Source: Rozella allomycis CSF55
Taxonomy: Eukaryota; Rozellomycota
Direction: 5' to 3'
DNA length: 64,000 nt
Assembly (NCBI GenBank): GCA_000442015.1
Contig: KE560678.1
Coordinates: 1 to 64,000 of the forward strand
Shown: one piece after another, positions 10,274 to 22,100 of the stretch
Position numbering within the stretch: position 1 is the stretch's first letter
Layout of the letters: every line of letters begins with the position of its first letter
The notes under the pieces: model-generated
Database searches by the model: none
What the model saw: only the letters and a program-made list of their open reading frames with translations
Told to the model about the DNA's origin: nothing
Program-made: the position numbers and the translations under genes

Positions 10274-11662
10274 TTATTTGTAAAGTCTGGAGTCTATAAT
10301 CTTCAATACAGTTTCTTTTTGACTTAAAATATTCTGGTTTAGTTCTTCTATTTCTCTAAATTTAGAATAAGAATTGATCAAGTCTTCTTCCAGACTATTT
10401 CTATATTTAATCAATTCACTTTGTGTCATTTCATGAACCGCCTTTGGAATATCTGTTTCCGACACACTAAAATTGGGGATTTCCTTTCTAAAGGACAAAA
10501 TACTATTCTTTAATTGTTCAAGTGTAGACTTCACAGAAGAAAGCTCGTCATTATCTAAATTCTTTGTCAAGTCAGTTTCTTTTCTGGAACCAAACGATGA
10601 TTTCATTTCAAGGTCATTATCTTTGTTATTATCAACTGGACGTTTCTTTTGAAAGAACACCTTTTCTTGATTCTTAGCGTTATTTTTGAGATTTTCTATA
10701 TTTATTTCAAGATCCGCCTTTTCCTTCTCTAATCTTTTGACCATTTGATTTAAATCTTTATTTTCTTCTTCTAAGCTTATTAATTTATTTTCCAATGATA
10801 TTTTTTCGTCCTTCAGCTTTTGAACCCTAGTCCGCTCATTATCTAAAGCAATGTCTACTTCGCTAGCTTTGTCTTGCAGTTTTTTCTGCTCTATAGAAAA
10901 CAATTCATGATTTTTTGCTAATCTCTCTTTTAATATTAAATTTTGCTCGGTTAATTCAACAATCTTTTCGTTGTTTTTCGCCAGGTTACTGCTGAATTCT
11001 AATTTAAGCTTTTCAAAATCTCGCAAGGATTTTTTCAAACTGATAATCTCTCTTTGTCGCTGGGCATTCTCTTCTTTCTCGATTTTTACATCGTTTTGCA
11101 ACTTCATACATTCTATTTGGAACGATCGCAAGTTGGTCATTTGGGTTTCAAGTGAGCATGTAAGACTTGAAACGCTCTGATCTTTTGTGACTATAATTCT
11201 TTCAAGTTTTTTAATTCTGGTCTTTAATTCTTCAATTGTCTTTTCAAGAACGCTAGTATTCAGTGGGAATTTCTGATCCACTTCATATGTTGTTTTTTTC
11301 ATATCTCTAGTAAGAGACTCAATCGTATCTGATTGTGCATTGATAGTTGACTGCGCGTTTTTTAATAGTAATTCAAGATTCTTAATTTTCAATTCGTAAT
11401 TCGAATGTACTTTGGTCTCACATTCTAAATCCTTGGTTAATTTGGTTTCTTTTTGCCTTTCATCTGGAAGAGGAATATGTTTTTTTGACAATGATTCATA
11501 ACTGCTGCTCATTATTATTGAGTCCAGATCTGATCTGAGTAAAGTATCGGATGCAAACGTCATTGTACTATTGGGTCTGCTTTTACTTCTCCGAAGTAAT
11601 CTTTCTTCAAGGTATTCCTGTTCTGCGCGTGACAGTTTACCATTGTATGAATTGTTTTGCAT
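10274..11662 (-). CDS. Long coiled-coil protein
   Basis: Intronless 462-aa protein. The N-terminal part is Ser/Arg-rich (RLLRRSKSRPNSTMTF). From about residue 85 to 345 it shows continuous heptad-like coiled coil (for example LEEENKDLNQMVKRLEKEKA), and it ends in a predicted helical bundle (TQSELIKYRNSLEEDLINSY). A structural role at cytoskeleton, centrosome or flagellum is possible, but nothing in the sequence decides between these. No family assignment. Confidence 0.7.
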   Translation of the reverse strand: MQNNSYNGKLSRAEQEYLEERLLRRSKSRPNSTMTFASDTLLRSDLDSIIMSSSYESLSKKHIPLPDERQKETKLTKDLECETKVHSNYELKIKNLELLLKNAQSTINAQSDTIESLTRDMKKTTYEVDQKFPLNTSVLEKTIEELKTRIKKLERIIVTKDQSVSSLTCSLETQMTNLRSFQIECMKLQNDVKIEKEENAQRQREIISLKKSLRDFEKLKLEFSSNLAKNNEKIVELTEQNLILKERLAKNHELFSIEQKKLQDKASEVDIALDNERTRVQKLKDEKISLENKLISLEEENKDLNQMVKRLEKEKADLEINIENLKNNAKNQEKVFFQKKRPVDNNKDNDLEMKSSFGSRKETDLTKNLDNDELSSVKSTLEQLKNSILSFRKEIPNFSVSETDIPKAVHEMTQSELIKYRNSLEEDLINSYSKFREIEELNQNILSQKETVLKIIDSRLYK

Positions 11663-11896
11663 TTGATAAATTTCAGTGTTTCAAAGACATTAAATTTAAA
11701 GAAAATGAGTTTCCATTTATTTTAGAATTGGATGAATATTAATCTACATGCTTTCACAATTTGTTTAAGAATTTTGTGAATTGTTTATAACTAATATATG
11801 CTCAATCCTGTGGCAATAGGCATTCTAAATGCTGCTAAATCACTTAACGTAAAAATTTATATTTGAATTCCTTGGAATGTCGATGATTTCTTTACG

Positions 11897-14088
11897 ATGG
11901 ATTCTTGCCGTACGCTGGTAATCGAATTGGATCAAAATCCATATAAATTTTTCATCAGCACACTAACCGTACTAATTCGCAGTTAAATTGATAAGGCTTT
12001 GGACAGTCTCTCAAAAGATATTGAAAGTAACAGTGAAATACAACACGCTGCTATAAATCTACTGACTCTATTTGAAAAGGCTTATTATTACAATGGTTTA
12101 ATGGTAATCGATGGTATATCATTGAAATGTAGAATAATACCCTTTTTCTTCAAAGACTCCATGTTTTTCAAAAGTTCACCAAAATCTTAACAAGCTGGAA
12201 AGAGGCATCTATGGAACTTCCAGATATTTTTGATGATACAATCAGTTCTATATTTTCAATTCGATCTGTAGGGGACGCGATTTTAACAATGTTTACGGAC
12301 ACAACTGAATTTCTCTTGAGCAATAAAGATAAATTGTTGATTCAATTAACGGCGTTGCAAGTTTTGCAACTACAAGAGGTAAAAAAGTAAGTTTTATTTT
12401 AATAGGATTTGCTTGACAGACCATTTGTTGATCCCTTATACATGGATGAGGCTTATCTTATTGATGAATTAATGAAAAAAGAAGACGATTTCCATATAGA
12501 ACTATTTTCAAGCGTTTACAAGTGTTTAATGTATTGGTCATTGAAAGATTCAAATGCTAAGATTTACGTGCAACAGAAAATTGAATGGCTGTTGAATTTT
12601 GTTCTAAGTATGAGATTGATAATGAAACTTAGAGATAATCTTGGTGAATCAATGCCATCCTTTAGATGCTGTAAATTTGTCATTATAACAATCAATAAAA
12701 TGATAAATATTCTTCGCGACAATGCATTTTCTCTGATGTTTGATCTTTTGGTAAGGATCAAGGATATGATTCAAACATATTTAAGACAACAAAATAAAGT
12801 GGAAGACGTTAATATCGAAGATAATTATGATATTGTAGAGTTAAATAAAAACCTGGTGGAAATTGGTGATGAATGTGACATTGATATGGAGTGCCTTTCT
12901 AGTGTATTAACTTTGAAGGTTGACACTGATAAGACCATACAAAGGGGTTTCGCTTATGCAAACATGGACTACATTTGGCTGGAAGTGGATCATTCTCCTG
13001 ATAGACTCATATTACAATCCACTGATAAAGATAACATGGTATTATTTTAATTCCATTATGAAGAGACAATTGTCAAGAGTGCGTCGAAAGGTACACTTCA
13101 GATGTTTAAAACCGAACTACTCTGGCTTGGTAACGAAATTGTTTCTCACAAAGATGGAAACTCGTCAAGTGCAGTTAGTGACGAAAAGAAGGTTGCATTA
13201 AGATTAGAGTACGAGATTAAAACTAAGAAAATAGGTTTAAAAATATTCAGAATATTTATAGTGGCAAAATTGATGTCTTTAAAGGGAAATATCCATCAGA
13301 GCCATCATTACTCAGCGAAGAATCATTATCCGCTTCTAGCAAGTCAAGCCAAAAAGAAAAATTATATTTCATTGGAATTTATACAAAGAATAAAGTGTTT
13401 AGATTCTATCCATTTTTAGAAGAGGAAGTGGGTAGAATAGGTGCAATTTTCAATCATTTAACAGGAATGTCATTAATGAATGAAGCTGAGATCATTCATT
13501 CTATTTATGTAATGCTTATAGTTAAACATTATAAGACACAAAATATTATCAAATTAAGATACAAAGTGCTTGAAAAATTAATGAAAACACCTTCACCATA
13601 CATTGAAACAATGGTGGAATTACATAAAATTATAACTCAATTGTGTGACGAGTATAATCCCCAAGACATAATGCTGCTGGAAAAATTATTTCATAGTTGC
13701 AAAAGAGAAAATGAGGTCACCAAGGAGGCGTTTGAAGAACTTCGAAAACTTTGGCATGGAGCGAAATCTGAAGATGTTCAAATTAAAATCTTACTGACGA
13801 TTGATCGCTTGCTTACCCCAATTATTCTAAAGAGCAACGATCCTTTGACAATAACCATCTTCAATTGGCTCTGTCATCTGGAAGATACCCTTAGCCCTTA
13901 CAAAAGGTAATAAACATTAATGAGCATTTACAAGTCCAACAGCATTCAAAATGGCGATTGCATTGACCAAGAAAGCAAAAAGCCTCCAATTAGACAGACT
14001 TCCTGCTATTTTCGATCATGAAGTGCCAGTTCATTTCCAAAAGTTCAAGGAATTTTGTCATTATCAACATTCATTGTATAACATTTAA
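11897..14088 (+). CDS. Hypothetical large helical protein, 7 exons
   Basis: Seven exons joined across introns of 27, 29, 27, 39, 50 and 28 nt give an uninterrupted 663-aa product from ATG 11897 to TAA 14086-14088. The last exon (TAFKMAIALTKKAKSLQLDR) appears only after splicing. The protein is mostly alpha-helical, with armadillo/HEAT-like stretches (CCKFVIITINKMINILRDNA) and no catalytic motif. The 39- and 50-nt introns are the least certain joins; they were chosen because they are the only GT-AG pairs that keep frame. Its stop codon lies 6 nt from the stop of the convergent QPRT gene. Confidence 0.65.
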
Positions 14089-14099
14089 ATAAATTTATT
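14088..14099. terminator. Bidirectional poly(A) signal between convergent genes
   Basis: AATAAATTTATT is a perfect palindrome made of AATAAA on each strand. It overlaps the TAA of the plus-strand gene (14086-14088) and of the minus-strand QPRT gene (14097-14095). The two stop codons are only 6 nt apart, so both 3' UTRs must extend into the opposing coding region. Confidence 0.6.
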
Positions 14100-15040
14100 T
14101 TTTGTTAATTTTTAGACTGAAATCTACGCATTTAAAACTCTGAGTGATGGCACCCGTGCTAACCACGTCGACACCTAGTTTCCCATCACTGCTACAAATT
14201 ACTTTCAATCATATATTCCTCAATATTGTTCTCATTAATTCCCCCGCTCACTTCAACTATTACCATTGGATGCTTTTCTTTCAATGACTTTACATCTGCG
14301 ATAGAGCCTGGCTTGACATGATCCAACATGACAATATCCGCGCCAGATTCACAAGCTTCCAAAGCTTCTTCAAAGTTTCTGCATTCAACTTCAATTTTCA
14401 GTGCAAATTTGCATATTTCCTTGACAGCTTTGACAGAGTTTGCAATTGAACCTAATACAATTGAACCTAATAAACAATATACCTTGAGACCAAATATGAT
14501 TATCCTTTAACATGACCAAACTAGAAAGATCCATTCGATGAGGATCACATCCACCTACAATCATTCCATACTTTTCAACAAGTCTGAATCCAGGTGTAGT
14601 CTTTCTTGTACCAGAAATTACTCCATTCCATGCCTTTGCTCTCTTTTTCTGATTTAATTTAAAACATTCACTTGCTATTCCAGAACATCTCGCCAATATA
14701 TTTAAAGCTAATCTCTCTCCAAGCAGAATGTTTCTTGCCGGTCCATCAACCGAAGCAACTGTAACATAATCACCAACAATTTCTGTTCCCTCATCAACAC
14801 ACCATGACACAGAGCAGGATAGAAAGTTAAATATTTCATTTACAAAAGGTTTACCGGCTAATATACCCTAAATTTCATCGCATAGTTCTTTACATGTGAT
14901 TTACAAATTAGGGAGGCGCGCTCAAACTTTTCACCAACTACATAGCCAGCTATGTCAAATGATGGAATGTCTTCTTTCAGCCATTCATGAATTTGATATT
15001 TCCATGAAATCGGTAAAAGATGTTCCAAATTCTTAGCCAT
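14095..15040 (-). CDS. QPT1: Nicotinate-nucleotide pyrophosphorylase (quinolinate phosphoribosyltransferase)
   Basis: Converts quinolinate and PRPP to nicotinic acid mononucleotide in de novo NAD synthesis. Four exons with introns of 26, 31 and 28 nt encode 286 aa, the normal family length. Hallmarks are LLGERLALNILARCSGIAS, GTRKTTPGFRLVEKYG, a second conserved loop HRMDLSSLVMLKDNH, and ADIVMLDHVKP followed by VEVSGGI in the PRPP-binding half. The C-terminal strand VDVVSTGAITQS is recovered only after removing the third intron. Start at MAKNLEHLLPISWKY matches the family N-terminus. Only the pathway's last step is seen in this window. Confidence 0.95.
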
Positions 15041-15227
15041 TCTGAAATTTCAGAACCGATAATTTGATGCCACTGTTGTTTCCTTGGCAGATATAAACTT
15101 AATAAATCAAAATCAATAATTATTTAAAATATAGACTATTTATACCATCTACTGCTGTTTATTTATGCGCACGTTTATTCTGCATTTCATCACTGCGTTG
15201 TGAAATTTCCAGGGTTTTCTTTGCTTA

Positions 15228-15720
15228 ATGCAACCTCCAGTAGCCCAAGAAGAAGTTGGCACTGCTGGTGCAGCGGCTCAAGACAAATATCAGCAGAAAT
15301 ATAAAGACTTGAAAAAGCGTGTGCGTGAAATTGAACAAGTATTCAATTATTTGAGCTATTATAAAAGGAAAATGACGAGCTTTTAATAAAAATGGCTCGC
15401 ATAAGAAGGAATATATATCGATTACGCCTTGAACGAAAGTTTTTGTTTGAAAGGATGGGAAAAGTATGGATTAGCAAACATTTACATAGTCATTTAAGCA
15501 AAAGGATGAAGAAACAGAAAAGGCTGCCCCAGAAACTGTGTCATCTAATCTGCAGACTGTTCAAACACCAGCAATAGATTCTAAAGTAATGAAAATAGTT
15601 GGTTTTAAGCAGACTGAGCAGACTCAAGATGAACGTAGGGGATTTTTACACATGTTATCTTCAGAAGCCATAAAAGATATATCACCTACATTACATGACC
15701 CCACACTCAAAACAGAATAA
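15228..15720 (+). CDS. Small basic coiled-coil protein, INO80 subunit F (TFPT)-like
   Basis: Three exons (15228-15338, 15368-15463, 15490-15720) with introns of 29 and 26 nt give 145 aa. The core helix KYKDLKKRVREIEQENDELL followed by KMARIRRNIYRLRLERKFL resembles the coiled-coil domain shared by TFPT/INO80F and related chromatin-remodelling subunits. The C-terminal half is acidic and polar with no motif. The nuclear role is inferred from that one domain, so the call is tentative. Confidence 0.55.
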
Positions 15721-15731
15721 ATGGATTTATT
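15716..15731. terminator. Bidirectional poly(A) signal between convergent genes
   Basis: AATAAATGGATTTATT carries AATAAA on both strands, four bases apart. The plus-strand AATAAA contains the TAA stop of the INO80F-like gene; the minus-strand copy overlaps the stop of the ATP-grasp gene (15729-15727). It has the same design as the junction at 14088-14099. Confidence 0.6.
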
Positions 15732-16916
15732 TCTTTGCTCTCATCATTGCAAAGTGAATCAAAGAGTCCATAAAGTCTGAAGGAGAAACTTTTGATAACC
15801 GCAATATCTATTGAAATATACATAATTTCTTACCTCTCCCGCTGAACTTGAAGAGTCAAATGTCATACCACAATTTGCATTTACTTCAAGAACGTATAAT
15901 TTCATTGTCGAATAATCCATACTATCGCTTCTTATGTCTACTCTGCCATAGCCATTTCCTTTCAAAGATAGATAAGCATTCTTAGCCAACTCCTTTAACC
16001 TATCCATTAAAAGTGGCGATGCTGGTTCGTATGTGTATAGCCTTTCTTTCTCATCGGGAGCGTTACCATTAAGATCATAACCTGCCCAATACCTATCAAA
16101 AGCTAAGATGCGTTGGTTTGCTTTCAAGTTCTTGTTGAATACCCTTTCAGCAACATCGTAGACAACAATTCCTTGAGTTGCATCACCAGAAACAAGTGCA
16201 GTAAACTCTCTGCCTTCCAAAAACTTTTCAATAAACACTCCTCCATTTGTCTGTGACAGTACCTGTTCCAGTTGACCTAAAGCTTCACACTGATTTGTCA
16301 CTACAGAATTATCACTGATACAGATGCTTGCATAAGAAATACTAGGTTTAATGAACATAGGATAGCTAATCGTATTTTCTAATTTACTTATTTTCGTCTT
16401 GGCTTCTTCAAGATTGTCGATTTCAACAAACGGCGACGTCGAGACTTTATTTTCCATCAATATCTTCTTCATAATAGGTTTAGAATTCGTTATATCAAAA
16501 AAGTAAGGATTAGCACCAGTATACGGCCATCCTTTCTGTTCCAAGTACGTTACAATTGAGATTCCAGGGTAGCCATCGGTCTCTGTCCCATCACAAAGAT
16601 TTAATACGACAAAATTCGACTGCTGTCCCAATTTTTGGAATATTTGATTGTAATTGTTTAATGTCACGGAATGCATTTGAATAGATGAATATCCCAATGA
16701 ATGCAACACTTTTACAATTTCGCTCACCCCTTCATTTTTTCCGTATTCATTGCTCAAGAGTATTTCATCTTTTGAAGTTTCAAGTAATTCTTCAGTTGGA
16801 CAACCGACTAAAATATGAATGCTGGGCAGCGAGCTAAGCATGATATCTAGGCTTAGCCAACACTTATTGATAGATGATCCGAATTTGGTGAAAAAATAAA
16901 TAAATTTATTTGCCAT
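15727..16916 (-). CDS. D-alanine--D-alanine ligase-like ATP-grasp protein
   Basis: An ATP-grasp enzyme of the D-Ala-D-Ala ligase type, which joins two amino acids or similar carboxylate/amine substrates using ATP. Two exons with a 26-nt intron give 387 aa from MANKFIYF, or 362 aa from the second ATG at 16841 (MLSSLPSIHILVG), which I prefer because the first ATG overlaps the coding end of the upstream gene. Visible motifs are NLCDGTETDGYPGI, GWPYTGANPYFFDITNSKP, FIKPSISYASICI, EKFLEGREFTALV and the metal-binding end YVLEVNANCGMTFDSSSSAG. No peptidoglycan genes are nearby, so the real substrate in this eukaryote is unknown. Confidence 0.8.
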
Positions 16917-17966
16917 TATAAATCATTTTTACATATTCCCAATAGTTAGAGCGTATTGGGTCAATTTCTGTAGCCAAACATTCAATTCGCTGTAAATAAC
17001 TAATTATTCTATTACTTTAAACAATTCTTCCTTGGACATTAAGTTATGCTGTCTGGAAGTTTCAACGATAAATGTAAGAAGAGGGATGGTCTTTGGAAAA
17101 GTCGCTTCCATTTCCAATGCAGTCTTCAATGCATTCTTGATTATTTCGCTATTTTCGGCAGATTTAAATTTGTCGCATATTCTGTTCAAAAAGCAATTAC
17201 AATTTTACCCTGCCAAATATACGTATGGAGCTTCGTTATTGGGAGCCAAGTTAATCTTCTTCCAAACATAAGCCAATTCATTCTCCCAATTGACACTCTC
17301 ATCCCTTGTCAAAATAAAAAATCTGTGATTCCAAGCAGAATTATTGCGAACGTCTAAATCTATCATTTTTTCCACAAAATCTAATTCTTGATCTGAGCTG
17401 ACATTAAAATTCTTCAATATCCATTGGCGATAAGACCAAGCGTGATAATTCTTGTTATCATCATTGAATGCGTGATCTGCCAAATGATTTAACTCTTCAA
17501 TAACATTTTCAATTTCTTTTTCATTTTCAAGACACCATTGCCTATGATACCTAGAAAATAGAAAAGATGATCAATACCAAATTTGATAATTCTTGGGATT
17601 GCTTTCAGACATTTTTCTTATCCAATCACATTCAATTTGTTTGTCCATTCCTAGTTTCACTAGAATATCCCTTCTGTATTGCCTGATTTCAAACTGTAAG
17701 TAGTTATTACCACACGGTATAGTTGGCAGCATTAAGCTGCAGCAAATAATCTGTTAATTTTAAAGCTCTTTCAGAGTACTCTTTAGCATTCATAATAGCT
17801 CTAAAGTAGTGTATTGCAGAACGGTCTTTGTTTCCAATGTAGATATATTACAGTTTGATGGATAGTTGATGTTTACAACTCTTGTAGTTGAATCAGGTAA
17901 AGGGTTTCGAACTATATCATCAAAAGTGCCTTGTGGAAAAGCATCTTCAAAGTCTTGAATGGTCAT
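16906..17966 (-). CDS. RAM2: Protein farnesyltransferase / geranylgeranyltransferase I alpha subunit
   Basis: Shared alpha subunit of the CaaX prenyltransferases that lipidate Ras-like proteins. Six exons with introns of 26-28 nt give 308 aa. Successive PPTA repeats carry the N-Y-x-x-W-x-x-R pattern: NAANYTVWQYRRDILVKL, NPKNYQIWYHRQWCLE, DNKNYHAWSYRQWILKNF and DVRNNSAWNHRFFIL. The C-terminal exon (CLATEIDPIRSNYWEY) matches the family end. A possible 5' extension exists upstream through a 24-nt intron, but the ATG at 17966 already precedes the conserved region. Its last codons overlap the first ATG of the downstream ATP-grasp gene by 11 nt. Confidence 0.93.
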
Positions 17967-18198
17967 TAAAGGAGAAATTTCGGAAAAGAAGTTTATTATG
18001 TTTAGCTATTTGAACAACAAAATAGTAACTTTAGCCAAAGTAAAGTATTGAGAGAAGATATGATAAGTTCTTCTTGTCTTCCACGTCATGTAATTGTATT
18101 CCTTCCTATAATATGAGAATCAGTTTCAATTGAATTTCTATATTGTTGCTAAATCTGTGACAAAGTTGATAAAAAATTGACGGCAAAATTTCCGAACA

Positions 18199-19067
18199 AT
18201 GGAACGAGATGGATGCGTGGCCAAGATATGGGCCTTACCTTTCCAACAGACAAAAACATTTAATGTATCGTATATTAAAGATGCCAATGTTGAAACTGAA
18301 ACAATTGAGAAAAAAGAAGTGTTTGAAATAGATCTTGGCCATAAGAATATAAGCCAGTTGAATATAACGAGGCCGACACTACCTTTATTGAAGAATTTAG
18401 TACTTCTTCATTTGCAGGGAAACAGATTCGAGTATATTCCCGAAGAAATTTTGGAATTGACGTTTTTGCAGGAACTGAATCTTGGATTTAACAAGTTGAA
18501 AAGATTGTCTAGTAAAATTTATAGATTGAAAGAATTGCGATCACTTTATTTGAATCACAATTTCATTTCAGGTAATAATCTGGAGAGGTTGGTATAGAGA
18601 TTCCCCAATCAATTGGTGAATGTAATTCTCTTTGTATTCTTGATATTTCTTTTAATAATTTGGAATGCTTGCCAGTGGAAATTCTAGTTTGTTCAAAGTT
18701 GAGATCATTGTGGCTAGAAGGAAATAATTTAACTAGATACAGTTCATTTAATGAGAGTGTTGTGGATTTGAAGGATATTTGTATGGATAACTTATGGAAA
18801 TCAAAGATGCGCACTGTTGAGTTGCCTTTGGAGTCGAATGAAAAGAAGACCAATTTTGTCAAACAAATTTCAGATGATATTGAATGTATTCCAGTTGTTT
18901 CGTTTTATCATGCAGAGAAACCAATTGGATTTTGTAGTATTTGCGGTGGACAAGTCTTTCAAAAGGCATTTCGTGTGATAAAATTTGTTGAAAAATTTGA
19001 AAAGACATTTCCAGTTTCTTTTGTTCCATGTTCAAGGGAATGTTTCAACACTTTAACTCAGAAATAA
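18199..19067 (+). CDS. Leucine-rich-repeat protein with C-terminal Cys motif
   Basis: Two exons with a 26-nt intron (18572-18597) give 280 aa. Several LRRs lie at about residues 65-180, for example LVLLHLQGNRFEYIPEEI, LQELNLGFNKLKRLSSKIY and LRSLWLEGNNLTRYS. The C-terminal domain contains CSICGGQVFQKA followed by VPCSRECF, an apparent four-Cys zinc site. The combination suggests a protein-binding adaptor. I cannot name the ortholog. Confidence 0.75.
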
Positions 19068-19173
19068 ATTAAAATTTAAAATTGACCTTAATCATTGAAT
19101 AAACAATTTAATTAACTTTAATTAAATAAATAATTTATTTTAATGTTGCCATTTTAAGTCTGAATTGTGTTGT

Positions 19174-22100
19174 TTAACTTGTTTCATCTCTTGGTTCTAT
19201 TTTCAAAGATTGATTGTAAATTTCATCTTCAGATAAATGATTTGCTTCACGAATGAGAGATTGAATTGAATAGACGGGATAAAATTGATAAGAGATTCTT
19301 TGGAAAGAGATCAACTCGTCAATAATCTTTGCAACTCTTTGATGTTTATCAAAATTGATTAAATCATTTTCAATAAAATCTCTATTTCCAATTTCAATAA
19401 AGACCAAATTTGTTAAATACATTCCTATAATCGAATAAACGCAATAATTACCTAGAAATGGAATGCAGGGAGGTTCACAAGATGAAAGAGTTTGACGATA
19501 ATTTTTATAAGACTTTTCTTCCGACATTAAATTGCATAAATCTTTTAATAAATTTTTCAATTTGTTTGAAACAAACTTTGTGAAATTTCAGAAATACAAT
19601 TTACTTCCCAAGTCTTTTTTAATCTTTGAATAGAAGAAGAATTTAGAGCGGCTAAAATCATCTTTAAAGAATTAAAGTTGTTTAATTGACGACATTGATC
19701 TGCCGTCAGAATGAAGAGTTTTATTAAATTCGCGCGTTGCTTTGGATTATCCAAGCCAACAATTTCAGATCCAATCCAATAAACAAACTAGAGTAAAAGA
19801 GAAATGACTTGACTACTGAATTTGAATAATCAATCATGCTCATAATGTTTGGAGAATTTATTTTAGCAGTTTCAGGTTTCGTCCATTTTTGTTGTAAAAA
19901 TTCTTTCGCTTTAACAGAAGAGAAATTTTCCCAATCTATTAAAGTAATTTGCCTAGCTAATTCTAATGGATCAAGATCTGAAATTTTGAAATTTTCAAAC
20001 TTTGGTAAAATTGAAGGGGGTGGATCAGGAATGTGGTATTGTTTAAAAGTAATATTAGATGAAATAAATCTACTTTGGCGTTTCTATAAAATTTAAAATA
20101 GATTGAGAAATTTACTAGTTTAGCTAAAAGACAAACAAAATCTTCAGTTCCTTTTTTAAAATCATCTTTCATTAAATTTACAAGCTCATGTAAAATTGCT
20201 GCCAATTCATGAGATCTTTATTAAGAGGATTGAATTATTTTACTCTAATTCTTCAAAGTTCATTTTCACCCACATTTTCAAAACATTTAAAACTCTTAGC
20301 TTGACAGGAATTATTCCCTTTTTAATAAACGCCAATTTCATCAATTGATCTTTATTGAATTCAATTGGAATTGAAATTTTATATCTTTCCAATAAAAAGT
20401 TTAAAAATTGTTTAGAAGAAATAAAACAAGAATAAGTTAAAAGGAAACTGTGAACAAAATCTCCATCTGGTTGATGCGTGTTTGTTAAATATCGAGTCAA
20501 TCCAGGTAATGTTCCACCCTTTATTTGAATCTTGTCAGTTTCATCTTTGAAAATGATTTCTCCAGATTTAAAAAAATTTGACTCTTCTTCAGATAAATAC
20601 TTTTCTACTGCCATCATGGCCAATTGCTGTGCTGAACATTCGGGACTTTTCTCACTATACTTTAAATTGGAAATTTCGTAAATTATATCTTTAAGAGATT
20701 CGCATCTCATTTCTATAATTGACGTTTGACATTCATAATAATTTTCATATCCACCAGAAATCACAGTCCTAATCACATTACAAAATGCTCCAATCTCTAA
20801 AAATAATTCACTCTTGTGTTCCTGAAGCTTATCAATCAATGAAGCTTCTATAAATTCCGTCTCTAAACTTTGACTCTCTTCATCCAACTGTTGGCTCTGA
20901 TGAAGAATACACGCTACTGTATCCGTCAACGTTTCTACATCCATCGATAAACATTGTTTCCTTCCATTCCTTTCAAAGAATTCATTCATCTCTTTAATTC
21001 TCTCTCTCAAATAATCCAAAATTTCAGTCAATGATCTACAAATTATTTTATTAACAGCAACTTCATTCTTTGAACTTTGCTCAAAAAATTTCATAACGGA
21101 TGGAGATTGCTGCACACGGTCAACTGTTAACGTAGAAGCAAAAGATAATGAAAAATTTTCAATTTCTTGTGAATAAATAGATCTTCTGCCACTATTGGAA
21201 TTCGTCCTCTTTACACCCTCCCGTTCATTCAATTGTGATCTATGCTTGTATGATAAAACACTCTTCAGCAATGCAGACGCGATTTTATTCCTCTCTGGAG
21301 AATTTTGAAACAAAGCATGAATCCCCATCAATAAATCAATCACCTGAATTGTAATCAAAAATGATTCATTAGAAAAATCAACTTGCTCTTGAAGTGACAA
21401 CATCCTCCTTTCATCAATCTTGGATATTATTTCAACATATCCTGCAACAGTATTCTCCGTATTTTCCAAATGTGTAATCACAGAATTCTTCGTCTTTTCA
21501 TCCTCAAAGCAACTTTCATTTAACAATAATCTAATATCTGCCAACAATGTATCAATCTTGGCTATAAAATCATTCAGGAAATTCTGAACTTCAAAATTCG
21601 AATTTTCCAAAATATCTGTACAGTCCATTGACAAAATATAACATATTCGATCAAAAGGCTTCAAATTATTGGAATATTGTCGCGGTATAGATTCATTAGG
21701 GGCTATATCAGGATTCTCTTGGCTCTTAATCATCGCTCGTATCTTTTCATCAGCCATTCTCAAAAAATCATCCAAGATTAGTATATTCCGTACAGATATT
21801 CTAAAATTTTCAATACAATGACCCAAATCCGATGTTTTCTTCAACACTTCCTTGATAATTCTAATCACCTCGTCTTCTGGGCAAATAATACCATTTTTGG
21901 ATTGCAAGAAAAATCCCTGCAAAAGTGATAATGATGAAACTGCCAACTCCTTTGAAAAATCAGTCAACAGTATCATTTGATCTCTCACTGAATTGCTAAA
22001 ACTGGGATTGTAAAAGGGAACTAGCATTTTATCCTCTATATTTTCAGCAAATTGCTTTAATAATGGAATATACGTAACAAGATACTCCAAAACTTTTGGA

